DNA from: Aselliscus stoliczkanus
Lineage: Eukaryota > Chordata > Mammalia > Chiroptera > Hipposideridae
Direction of reading: 5' to 3'
Assembly (NCBI GenBank): GCA_033961575.1
Contig: CM066737.1
Location: forward strand, 85,618,271-85,682,270
DNA length: 64,000 bases
Shown piece by piece: positions 10,978 through 19,882 of the stretch (positions are counted from its first letter, which is position 1; each line of letters begins with the position of its first letter). The position numbers were made by a program, and so were the translations under genes. Below the pieces are notes generated by a model, which worked only from the letters and a program-made list of their open reading frames with translations, did not search any database and was not told the DNA's origin.

Positions 10978-11277
10978 TAAAATGAGTGTGTTTGAGGCCT
11001 GGCCGATTGGCTCAGTTGGTTAAGAGCTCGCTCAAGAGTGTGAGCTGAGCTCTGAGCAACAGCAGTTCGATGCCCAGCCGAGCTGAACAGCTGCTGAGCT
11101 GCCCACAGGTGGCAGGATAGCTCAGCTTAAAAAAAAAAAAAGGGCAGTTTTGGGCCAGCCGAGTGGCGCGGTGGTTAAGCGCTGGCTTGGGAAGCCAGCG
11201 GCCCCGGTTCGGGTCCCACATATGAGGTCGTGACACTGCCCTCAAAAAAATAAAATAAAATAAAATGAGTGTGTTTG
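10978..11277 (+). mobile_element. Composite SINE (type D joined to type A) with one target-site duplication
   Basis: A perfect 17-bp direct repeat TAAAATGAGTGTGTTTG occurs at 10978-10994 and 11261-11277. Between the two lies a type D SINE (10995-11140, with GTTAAGAGCTCGCTCAAGAG and AGCAACAGCAGTTCG), its A run, a 10-bp linker GGGCAGTTTT, and a type A SINE (11152-11260). The linker is not repeated on the far side of the type A unit. The simplest reading is one insertion of a joined RNA rather than two separate insertions. Confidence 0.8.
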
Positions 11278-11284
11278 GGCTCAA

Positions 11285-11820
11285 TTCATGGATTCATCCA
11301 ATCAACAGATATTTATAGAGCACTTACCATGAGCCAATCATTCTTTCAGGTGCTGAGTAAAGGAGTGAACAAAGCAGTGTTCACAAAATGGAGCTTACAT
11401 TTTTGTGGTAGAAAACACTGAAAAAAAAACACATCTATGTTATACTAGATGGAGGTAAGTGCCATAAAAAAGAATTAGGTAGGGAGGGGAGGTAAAGAGT
11501 GCTGGAAGAGGTGTGATTCAGTTTTAAAGAAGGTAGTCAGGGACAAAAGGTGACATTAATATATAGCCCTTAAGTACGTGAGTGAGTAAGCCACAGGGCC
11601 ATACTTGAAGCAAAACACTGTTTGCAGAGGAAAGCCTATGAGTATGTCAAGGCCATGAGGAAAGAGGTGCCTGGTGTGTGCTACAGGAAACGCAAGAAGA
11701 CTGGTTGGTTGGGCGGGCTAATAGGAAAATAAGGCAGAGATGGAAGGGAGAGCGGACAGTTAAGGATGTGTATAAGGTTTTGCATGCTGTACAAAGATCT
11801 GTGGCTTTTACCCTCATGAA
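11285..11820 (+). repeat. Ancient L2/MIR-age interspersed repeat, left part
   Basis: The left end reads CAACAGATATTTATAGAGCACTTACCATGAGCCA... GGAGTGAACAAAGCAG... ATGGAGCTTACATTTTTGTGG. It continues through motifs of the same old mammalian repeat (AAGTGCCATAAAAAAG, GGTAGTCAGGGAC, AAAGGTGACATTAAT) to GGCTTTTACCCTCATGAAGAG. I know the pattern from many mammalian genomes but cannot fix the exact family name. The matching right piece appears at 12250-12293. Confidence 0.6.
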
Positions 11821-12250
11821 GAGGGCACACCGTTTATCTCTGCTCCCCCCTTTCCACCCTTCTCCTTTCTTCCCTGGGGAGTGGAATCTCTACACTGCAC
11901 GACCCTGAATCCTTCACCTGCAGCTTTCATTTGGGTTTGATTAATTGGAAGGAAATCACTGGCAGGAGAGCAGGGAAATAAGCCCCTCTGTCCTGGTTAT
12001 GTGTGGTTGTAGCTCCTTTGGGGCATCCTTCTTCCATAGCTCTGGTTCTCCAGGTGTCCTGGTGAAATTACTACTTCCTCTCACCTATTCAGACCTGGAC
12101 AAGGAAAGGCTTCCAGCTGTTGCTAGTCTCTGTTTGTGTCACATTTTTTTATTGTTTTCTTTAACTCCATAAGCTCTAAAAGCAGCCTCTTCATTAGACT
12201 CAATTCAGGTAAATACTTTGTGCAATCTCTTCTACTCTGCCAAAAGCTGT
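11821..12250. repeat. Unidentified insertion in an ancient repeat
   Basis: The surrounding repeat breaks off at about 11820 and resumes near 12255 with AGCCATTGGAGGGTCTTGA, so the 430 bases between are a younger insertion. They are C/T-rich and include GCAGGAGAGCAGGGAAATAAG. I do not recognise the family. The 76- and 75-codon frames inside it lack recognisable protein features. Confidence 0.4.
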
Positions 12251-12294
12251 ACTGAATCGAACAGAAAGCCATTGGAGGGTCTTGATTAGAAAGA

Positions 12295-12466
12295 AGGCAG
12301 CCATCCAGAAACCAAGAAGAGAGCTCTCACCAGAAGCCACCCCTGCTTGTTACCTTGATCTCTCAGACTTCCAGCCTCCAGAACTGTGAGAAAATAAATT
12401 CCTGTTGTTTAAGTCACTGAGTCTGTGGTATTTTGTTACAGCAACCAAAGCTGACTAGTACATAAT
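12295..12466 (+). repeat. MaLR LTR 3' part (MST/MLT1 type)
   Basis: The 3' half of a MaLR (ERVL-MaLR) LTR. Motifs in order are GAGAGCTCTCACCAGAAGCC, CTTCCAGCCTCCAGAACTG, TGAGAAAATAAATTCCTG (polyadenylation signal), TTTAAGTCACTGAGTCTG, GGTATTTTGTTACAGCA and CTGACTAGTACA at the end. Confidence 0.85.
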
Positions 12467-13635
12467 CCAAATGCATGGTGGTTGTTTTAAGTCACAAAAT
12501 TTGGAAGTTTGTTACATATAAAAAGCTATTGGATAATCATGTTTAGTTGATTTATGTACATACATAAAAATTTAAAATAATTAGAAAACAGCCCAAAATG
12601 TTGCTCTGAGTGGTAGTAGGATGGTATGTAATTTATATTATTTTCTCCTTTATTTTATTGTCTCTTTTTCTGCAATAAGCACCTTTTTGCAGCAAAACAT
12701 ATAACATTTTATTAAAGTGAAGCAACTTTTGAAATAGCAAAGGAAATTAAGAATGAGCAAAAGACACTCTGAAGGTGAATGTGCACTAAATCTGGGTTGT
12801 TTTGGGAAACAGCACCGAGAGACTTGAAGCTTCTGCTTCCAGAACAACAGTATTAAAATCTGAAAAGCCTCTGCTATCATGGCCATATCTGATGCTGGCA
12901 CAGGACACAGAGATTCACAAACCAATCTTCTCTACTGGAGAGAGTCAAGTCTCTCCATCTTCCCCACCCCAGCTCCCTCAATGCGTAAGAGCCTCAGTGT
13001 GTCTTTCTAGACACAGAACTAGGCCAAAGAAGAGAATGGAGGACAGAAGCACATGTATCCTGTTACACAGTTTCTTTTGCTGGAGTAGCTTTTCTTTAAA
13101 TGAAAGTTAATCACAAGCTTGGTGTATAAAACACAGATCAAAGCTGAGCTGCTTTGCTTGAAGAAAGGGTTGGGGAAAGATGGGAGTGGTGTAGGTTTTG
13201 GAAAATTGAAATTCTATTCTGAGAACAAACTCTCCTGGTCCCTATCTGATGCTCTGGCACCATTATATTTTCCAAATAAAAGGTAAAGAGTCTCCAACTG
13301 GATGAAAAATAAAGATTCTATTACATATTGCTTAGAATACACAACTATTTATCAATTATACTTCAATAAAAAAGAATAAACAACAGTTTACTGCTTAAAT
13401 TTGAAGACAAGTCTGCAAAACCAAATTGCAGCTTAAAGATTATTTTCAGCAGAGGAATAGGAAATACTCCCTTAAGAGGATGAGTTTTAAATAGGATGAT
13501 ACACACTCGGCTATATAAGTAAAAGTATCTTAATTTTTATATTGGTAATGATTTTTAGATTACATCTGATATACACTGGTCTATCATAAATGCAAAACCA
13601 GAAATCAGAGGACACAAATTTGATTATCCCAATTT
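12467..13635. other. Unassigned non-coding sequence
   Basis: About 1.2 kb of AT-rich sequence with no recognised repeat or exon. The frames near 12650-13110 overlap on both strands and carry no motif. Confidence 0.35.
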
Positions 13636-13639
13636 TTAA

Positions 13640-13890
13640 TTATCTGTTATGAGTCCAACACCATGCCTGATATAGGAAATACAGATTAGAACAAGACCTG
13701 CCCCAGCTTTCAACTATTTTTTCCATCTAACTGGGGAAACACTCAATGAATCAACATAATAATAACAACTGATAAGTACTACAACAAAGGCACAATGGCA
13801 GCAGAAAGAAAGGCATCTTGAACAAAAAGGGATAAGTGATAAGGCATGGAAGGCTTCCCTGTGGAGTTGACACATCAATTTGATTTTCAA
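13640..13890 (+). repeat. Ancient L2/MIR-age interspersed repeat
   Basis: The same old family as 11285-11820: ACACCATGCCTGATATAGG, ATTAGAACAAGACCTG, GATAAGTACTACAACAAAGG, AGGCTTCCCTGTGGAGTTGACA in the expected order. Confidence 0.5.
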
Positions 13891-13904
13891 GAATTAGCTA
13901 ATCT

Positions 13905-14063
13905 TGGGCCTGCGGAGTGGCTAGGTTCTTTAAGAGCTCGCTCAAGGGTGTGAGCTGAGCTCTGAGCAACAGCAGTTCGATGCCCAGCCTGAGCTGAGCT
14001 GCCGCTGAGCTGCCAACAGGTGGCAGGACGGCTCCTCTAAAAAAAAAAAAAAAAACAAAAAAC
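13905..14063 (+). repeat. SINE type D
   Basis: A tRNA-derived SINE with head GGGCCTGCGGAGTGGCTAGG, the diagnostic block TAAGAGCTCGCTCAAGGGTG and AGCAACAGCAGTTCGATGCC, a GAGCTGCCGCTGAGCTGCC segment and an A tail. It is flanked by AAGAATTAGCTAATC (left) and AGGAATTAGCTAATC (right), a target-site duplication of about 15 bp. Confidence 0.85.
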
Positions 14064-14071
14064 AGGAATTA

Positions 14072-14262
14072 GCTAATCAACAGGTATAAATTTTCAGCTA
14101 AGTATGATGAATAAACTCTAGAGATCTGATGTATACCACTGTACCTTCAGTCAACACTAATGTATTGTACACTTAAAAATTTGTTAAGTAGATCTCATGT
14201 TAAGTGTACTTAAAATAAAAAAAATAATATATTTTAAACATTTTAAAATGAAATTTTCATGA
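14072..14262 (+). repeat. L1 3' tail (L1MB/L1MC-like)
   Basis: The motif order matches the old L1 3' end: ATGATGAATAAACTCTAGAGATCTGATGTA, then TAATGTATTGTACACTTAAAAATTTG and AGTAGATCTCATGTTAAGTG, ending A/T-rich. No coding part is attached. Confidence 0.65.
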
Positions 14263-14368
14263 AATAAAATTTTTTTAAAAAATAGGTAAGCTACAAACTT
14301 GGAGATAATATTCCCAAACATGTATCAGGTAAGAACTGGTAACCAGAGTATATAAAGACCTCCTACAG

Positions 14369-14845
14369 GGTCCGACCGAGTGGCTCAATTGGTTAAGAGT
14401 GTGGGCTCTGAGCAACAGGGTTGCTGGTTCGATTCCCACATGGGCCAGTGAGCTGAGCCCAAGCTGAGCTGCCACTGTGCTGCCAACGGGTGGCCGGATG
14501 GGTCAGCTGGTGAGAGCACGTGCTCTTAACAACAATTGCTGGTTCGACTCCCGCATGTGATGGTGGGCTGCGCCCACCCACAACTATTGGGTTGTCAGAA
14601 AAGTCAGGTCGTATTTTTTCTATGTTTTACATTGCAAAAATGCGTCATGACTTTTCCAACAACCCAATAGATTGAAAGTGGCGACTGGACTTGGAGCTGA
14701 GCTGTGCCCTCCACAGCTAAGATTGCGGGACAACAACTTGACTTGGAACTGATGGGTCCTGGGAAAATACAATGTTCCCTTCCCCAATTCCCCAACATTG
14801 CTCCCTTCCCCGATTCCCCAATAAAATCTTAAAACAAAACAAAAC
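14369..14845 (+). repeat. SINE type C (dimeric), carrying a MITE
   Basis: Two tRNA-like units follow each other. The first has GGCTCAATTGGTTAAGAGTG, CTGAGCAACAGGGTTGC and a B box GGTTCGATTCCC; the second has GGTGAGAGCACGTGCTCTTA and GGTTCGACTCCC. Then come GGACTTGGAGCTGAGCTG, CAACAACTTGACTTGG and the tail CCCCAATAAAATCTTAAAA. The flanks CCTACAG (14362-14368 and 14846-14852) are a short target-site duplication. An 81-bp mariner MITE interrupts it at 14587-14667. Confidence 0.85.
14585..14669. mobile_element. 81-bp mariner MITE inside a SINE, TA target duplication
   Basis: TA at 14585-14586 and at 14668-14669 flank 81 bases with near-perfect inverted ends: TTGGGTTGTCAGAAAAGTCA on the left, and the complement of the right end TGACTTTTCCAACAACCCAA (18 of 20 positions pair). 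The other type C SINE copies read straight through this site as a single TAGATTGAAA, so the empty site is visible. TTGGGTTG ends and a TA target identify a mariner MITE. There is no coding capacity. Confidence 0.9.
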
Positions 14846-15539
14846 CCTACAGCTCAATAATGAAAAGACAACCTAATGAAAAAAGAATTGGTAAAGATTT
14901 AACTAGATACTTCACAAAAGGAGATATATGACTGGCCAATAAACACATGAAAAGATGCTCAACATCATTAATCTTCAAAAACTGCAAATTAAAACCCCAA
15001 ATAAGACTGACAACGCTAAGTATTGGCAAGGACAACTCTCATATATTGTTGATGACAGTGCAAAATGATACAACTACTTTGCTAAAAGTTCTGGAAACTT
15101 TAGAAAAACTTTAGGAAACTTTAGGAAAAGTTAGGAAACTAAACACTCACCTACTCTCTGACCCAGCAGTTCCATGCCTAGCTATATTTACCTGAGTGAA
15201 ATGAAAACAAATATCCACAAAAACACTTCTACGTGAACACTCATAGCAGTTTTCTTTGTAATTGCTCAAGTGTCTATTCATAAAATAATGGGTTTATTCA
15301 TGATATGAATTTCCAGACAGGCAAAACTAATTTGTGGTGGTAAAAAATCAACACAATGGTTTCCTCTGGGGTGTGTGTGTAGGATTTGACTGGGAAGTAC
15401 GAGGGTACTTTCTGCGGTGATGAGAATATTCTTTATCTTGATAGGGGTTTGGATTACATAGATGGATGCATTTTCCAGACTCAATAAGTGTATATTTAAT
15501 ATTTTTGAACATCAATATTGTTAAAACAGGATTGTAATG

Positions 15540-15915
15540 GTGGCACTAAATCTTTTATTTTAAGATTTGGATCTCTGGTATAATTTAATTTAACAAGTAT
15601 AACTTAGTTTGGGGCTTTTTGAAAGCTTTCTTTTCTTTCTTTGCCTCTTAATCAGTTCTGCTTCCTATACATTTACTATGCATACCAGTTTTAATGTTTC
15701 CATTTATAATACTTTGGTCCAGTGCTGGCCCTGGAACTTGGGAGAGGTTTTGCATCTATATGGGATCCAACTTAAATCTACATAACATATGCAAAGGTTG
15801 CAATAATCAGCTTAACTGCATCTTCCCCCCACCCCAATGGACACAGCTGAACTCAATAGAAAATTCCACCACAAGCTGAAGAGATTTACATCCTGGTGAA
15901 AACATAAAACTTGAC
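15540..15915. other. Unassigned non-coding sequence
   Basis: T-rich, nothing recognised. Confidence 0.35.
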
Positions 15916-15917
15916 AC

Positions 15918-16203
15918 TGTGAGGCCAGAAGCAGAAACCACCTTAGGCCTGGAGAAACCGCCAGGAATGTGCTGAATAGAAACCATCTTATCTCAGAAAC
16001 GATTGTATCCTGCTCCCTGCTTGCTTGTGATGCATTGCAGAGGTACAGCCTTGTTCACCTCCCCCTACAAAACTCCATACCCATCTTACTCAGGGACGTT
16101 ATGGTCTTTTCTGACCTGCCCTCCCGCTGTTCAAACACGCCAAATAAATTCCAATAGACCAATTTTGGTGCCCAACGACTCATTCTTCCTGCCTTGCCTA
16201 ACA
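15918..16203 (+). repeat. Probable solo LTR (class I ERV-like)
   Basis: Begins TGTGAGGCCAGAAGCAGAAA and ends TTGCCTAACA, with the TG...CA form of an LTR. Near the right it has a pyrimidine-rich R-like segment (TCTTTTCTGACCTGCCCTCC) and AAATAAATTCC, followed by a short U5-like tail. The 286-bp length is on the short side. No matching target duplication was found at the edges, and no internal viral sequence adjoins it. Confidence 0.5.
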
Positions 16204-16204
16204 A

Positions 16205-16885
16205 ATATATGTGTAAATTTTATCTTAAAATTTAAAAAGCTGTAAACAAAATAATTAGTTAATAAATAAGCCTGAGCAAGGAACAGTAGGTCTAGAGGTA
16301 CAAAGGTGTAAATCTGTGTGATAGGTTTGGAGAACTAAAAGGATGTTGTCCAACGGTTAGACAAATAATCTTGCTTCTCTCATGTTTATAGCTCTCTACA
16401 AGAGACAATTCGTTTTCATTATCTCCAATGTGAAATAAATACTGGTAGGTTTGTAACAACTCTAAGAGGAAAATGCAACCCTTTAATGCACAAAAAAAGT
16501 CTTCTGATACATCCAAATAAGCCTCTATTGTTCTCTTTGACCTGGTATGGACTTCAGAACTTGAGTAATAGTTCTGTTCTCTGTGCCAAGCTCCAGCATC
16601 ATTTTAGAGGGCTTCCATGTCCATATGGATCTCACTCCAATTTCCTACTTAAAGAGCTTCTACATTTCCTGGGTATTCAGCCACTAGACTATTATGGCCC
16701 CAAATCAGACCTTGCCACACCTAAAACTGTAATAACCCTCAAATCTAAAACATCACTTGAAACCTCAAAATCTGTATCTCCTGATTTTTGTTCTACTTCT
16801 CTGATCATGTCTTTCCAGTTCCCTTTGCAGGCCTCACTAACTTAATCTACACCTAAAGGATCATAAGCCAAATTATTCTGTCTTT
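16205..16885. other. Unassigned non-coding sequence
   Basis: No gene. A 119-codon frame at 16486-16845 is the longest unexplained one here. It is low in charge, rich in Ser/Leu, lacks motifs, and probably continues the eroded LINE seen just downstream. Confidence 0.4.
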
Positions 16886-16889
16886 CGTT

Positions 16890-17200
16890 CTGTCACTATA
16901 CACAGATTCCTTATCCAATCTCATCCAAGCTCACTGCTTCACCACCACATATGTTGATGACTCTCAAATATCTATTGTTGGCTCAGACCTCTCTTGAGCT
17001 CCATCTTAGTACATAAGCTGCCTAATGAACATTCCTACCTACATACCTAGAGGGGCCTTAAATATAATATCTCAAAGATTGCTTACTGTCTTTCAGCAAA
17101 TCCTTTTCCTATTTTTGTATTCCTTAACCTGGTAATGGCACCATAGTCATGAAAATGAAAGTCATCATTTATTCTTGCACTCCTTTAACTAGCCCTTCAC
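16890..17200 (+). repeat. L2 LINE relic (ORF2 end)
   Basis: GATGACTCTCAAATATC... GACCTCTCTTGAGCTCCA... GCCTAATGAACATTCCTACC is the pattern of the L2 (CR1-clade) reverse-transcriptase gene near its 3' end, strongly diverged. Confidence 0.5.
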
Positions 17201-17257
17201 TTTAAAGGCTGTGTCCTGCCACTTCTAACATCTTTTTTCCAGTGTACAAAATATTTT

Positions 17258-18105
17258 GTTTTAAAGGTTTTCTAGCTTTATTGAGGAGTAATTGACAAAT
17301 TAATCAAAATTGTATATTTAAGGTGTATCACATGATGTTTTGATATACATATACATTGTGAAATGATCACCACAATCAAACTAATTAACATAGCCATCAC
17401 TATACAAAGGTGTGCAGGGGTGTGTGTGTGGGTGCATGTGTGTGTGTTGAGAACACTTAAGATATACTCACTTGCAGTGTGGTGGTTACCAGTTGCTTGT
17501 GGGTGGGGAAAAGGAGGGATATTGGTCAAAAGGAACAAACTTCAACTTATAAGATGAATAAGCTCTGGAGATCTAATGTACAGCATGATGATTATAGCTA
17601 ATAATACTGTATCAAATACTTGAAAGTTGCTAAGTGAGTAGATCTTAAATGTTTTCACCACAAAAAGGAAATGCATAAGAGTAAATATGTGACTTGATAG
17701 AGTTGTTAGCTAACACTATCATGGTAATCATTTTGTAATATATAAGTGTATCAAATATACATGTTGTACATGTTGAACTTACACAACGTTCTATGTCAAT
17801 TACATCTCAATAAAGCTGGGGAAAATCTACCCTTTTAGCAAATTTCAAGTATACAATATAGTATTATTAGCCGTAGTCACCACGTTGTACATTAAATCTC
17901 CAGAACTTATTTATCCTTCATAACTTAAACTTGACAGCCTTTAAGAAACATCTCCCCATTTCCTTCACCCCTCAGCTCCTGACAACCACTCTACTACTCT
18001 CTGCCTTTATGAGTTTGATTTTTTTAGATTGCATATATACGTGAGATCATGCAGTATTTGTCTTTCTGTGTCTGGTTTATTTCACTTAGCATAATGTCCA
18101 CTTCT
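17258..18105 (-). repeat. L1 3' UTR in reverse orientation, split by another L1 tail
   Basis: Left piece 17258-17471 (CTAGCTTTATTGAGGAGTAA, GGTGTATCACATGATGTTTT, TTGAGAACACTTAAG) and right piece 17823-18105 (TTTTAGCAAATTTCAAGTATAC, CACCACGTTGTACATTAAAT, CATAATGTCCA) are consecutive parts of the complement of an L1 3' UTR. They are separated by a forward-oriented L1 tail. Confidence 0.85.
17472..17822 (+). repeat. L1 3' tail inserted in an opposite L1 tail
   Basis: Forward L1 tail: AAGATGAATAAGCTCTGGAG, CTAATAATACTGTATCAAATAC, GTTGCTAAGTGAGTAGATC and a terminal CTCAATAAAGCTGGGG. It is bordered by AAGATATACTC (17459-17469) and AAAATCTACCC (17823-17833), a diverged target-site duplication derived from the outer L1. 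Confidence 0.75.
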
Positions 18106-18169
18106 AATGCTGTGCCCTGGAAAACTCCACTCACTTAATTTCTTATCTTGAAACTTGGAGGTAGATTAA

Positions 18170-18210
18170 GCATGTGTAGTGTGTGTGTGTGTACACAAAG
18201 TGTCATGGTA
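18170..18210. repeat. (GT)n-like tract
   Basis: Short imperfect GT alternation at about 18178-18192. Confidence 0.6.
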
Positions 18211-18217
18211 CTCACCT

Positions 18218-18360
18218 AGTAATCCAGGCATTCTTGTCCTTGACTGCACATTATAATCACCTAAGGAATGCACATATTCTGACTGAATTGGTCTTAAATG
18301 GGATCCCAGTATGATTCTAGAATATTCACTGTACAGCTAAGAGTGAGAATCATTGGTCAA
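18218..18360. repeat. MER5A (hAT-Charlie MITE) relic
   Basis: Left TTGACTGCACATTATAATCACCTAAGGA and right AGAATATTC...CTAAGAGTGAGAATCATTGG match the inverted ends of MER5A, a non-autonomous hAT element common to placental mammals. The centre is shortened and eroded. Confidence 0.7.
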
Positions 18361-18730
18361 CTATTCAATGTTCCTCTGTCTTTTACAGAATAAAGGTCCC
18401 CTTCTCACCTCAACAATGTTTCCAAACAAATGTCTTGCTACCATCAGTCCCAGAAAACTTACCCAACAGCCATGTTAAACTATGTACAATTTTCCAACCC
18501 TGTGCTTTCATTGTTTCTTTCACCATTTCCTCCCTCCTCAACTAGTGAATGCTCAACTTGAAATCCTTAGTAAAGTATTAGCTCTTAAAAAGTTTTTCTG
18601 ATTCCCTCCCATCTATTGCTCCCAGCTAGAAATTACTTCTCCCTCTGATATGCTCCACTGTAATTGTACAGATTTCTATTACAGAAACTAAAGTAGTTTA
18701 TTCACTTGTTTACATTTCTGTGTCCTCCTT
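18361..18730. other. Unassigned non-coding sequence
   Basis: C/T-rich, nothing recognised. Possibly an eroded LINE2 continuing into the next feature. Confidence 0.3.
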
Positions 18731-18840
18731 TTTAAATTATGAAATTTTGAGGCCAAGCCTTGTGTCTAGTCATCCTTGTAATCCCAGAATCCAGGACATA
18801 AAAGCTGGATGATACAAGCTAATTCAATAAATAATCATAT
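18731..18840 (+). repeat. L2 LINE 3' end
   Basis: AAATTATGAAATTTTGAGGC..., CTTGTAATCCCAGAATCCAGGA and AGCTAATTCAATAAATAATC follow the L2 3' end pattern (cause and frequency block, then a CAATAAAT end). Confidence 0.5.
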
Positions 18841-19029
18841 CATTTCCAATTTCCTTCTGTAGTTGGTCATTGGATAAATTGTCAGTTGATATGTTAGGAA
18901 TATGTTTTCTTCTCTACCTCTTGGCTATTTCATTGTTTTCAGTGACTACAATATTACTGTTTTTGCTGGCCTTGAATTTCCAGTTAGCTGATTCTTCAAA
19001 TTGACACCTGAGCTCTGTAACAGAAAAGT

Positions 19030-19370
19030 AAGACTAGAGTAGAAAAGCCCCGGCACCCTGAGTTTGAATCCCAGCTCCTCCACTAATAATTGTATAGCCA
19101 TAGGCAAATTCCTTCAAAGTTCTAAAATTCAGTTTCATCATCTGGAAGTTCCATGAGGCTGAGGGCATGTGCACCTCGTTGTGGCCCCACAAACTCATAC
19201 AGTGCAGGCACACAGAAGGCACTTAACACAGATTTGAAAATGAATGAATAAAGTGAGAATAATAGTAAATATGTTTAAGAGTTATTGTTAGGAAGAGATA
19301 ATATAATTGTGCATGTGTAGTTCTTAGAAAAGGACTCAGCATACAAGGTATTTAATAAATGGTAATTTTT
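19030..19370 (+). repeat. MIR and L2 3'-end relics
   Basis: CTGAGTTTGAATCCCAGCTCC and TTGTATAGCCATAGGCAAATTCC are MIR (B box and core). At 19165-19250, AGTGCAGGCACACAGAAGGCACTTAACACAG...GAATGAATAAA is the L2 3' end. At 19330-19370 a further MIR-like GGACTCAGCATACAAGG...AATAAATGG follows. Confidence 0.6.
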
Positions 19371-19374
19371 CCAT

Positions 19375-19725
19375 GTTGTATCTTCAGCTCAATTGTTTAT
19401 TGGTTCCATACAGTCAAATGGTACATTCACCTACCCCCAAATACACCCTAACTGGATACAACTCTGAGTCTTTTGGGTCTGGTCCCTCCAGCCTATGGCC
19501 TGAGGCCACATGCAGCCCATCTGGGATTATCAGGGAAAGCATTACTTCACTAGCTATATCACACCAGTTTAGTAGAACACAAGGTACAGCTGGTAAGCAA
19601 TTCTAGCTGTTTAAACAAAGAAACAGATTCAATGGGTCACAGGTTTCATGCTTACATTGAAAAGTGGAAACATTTTAAGTAAAGCAAAGAAAGAAATACA
19701 TCAAAAGAAAAAGTTATGATAAGGA
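19375..19725. other. Unassigned non-coding sequence
   Basis: No repeat or exon recognised. Confidence 0.3.
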
Positions 19726-19726
19726 T

Positions 19727-19874
19727 AAACGGGGTGAAATATATGGTGATGGAAGGAAAAATGACTCCGGGTGGTAAACACACAATGTGATATATAGATG
19801 ATGTATTACAGAATTGTACACCTGAAACCTATGTAACTTTACTAACCATTGTCACCCCAATATACATTATTGAA
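19727..19874 (+). repeat. L1 3' tail, severely 5'-truncated
   Basis: Ends with the same terminal block as the L1 at 7.4 kb: GGTGATGGAAGGAAAAATGAC, GATGATGTATTACAGAATTG, ACACCTGAAACCTATGTAAC, CATTGTCACCCCAATA and an A run. Only about 150 bases were copied. Its A run directly abuts the 5' end of another L1. Confidence 0.85.
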
Positions 19875-19882
19875 AAAAAAAA

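Larger units (their letters stand above)
14272..15535 (+). mobile_element. Old L1 fragment (ORF2 C-terminal region and 3' end), split by a SINE
   Basis: Around the SINE at 14369-14845 the sequence reads as the C-terminal half of L1 ORF2: ACATGAAAAGATGCTCAACATC near 14945, GCAAATTAAAACCCCAAATAAGA near 14985, TGACCCAGCAGTTCCATGCC near 15160. A 3' end follows with GAGAATATTCTTTATCTTGAT and TGTATATTTAATA. Frames are destroyed throughout. Confidence 0.8.

Noticed and set aside
16486..16845. A 119-codon frame
   Set aside because: No recognisable domain; borders an L2 relic and is probably decayed LINE sequence.
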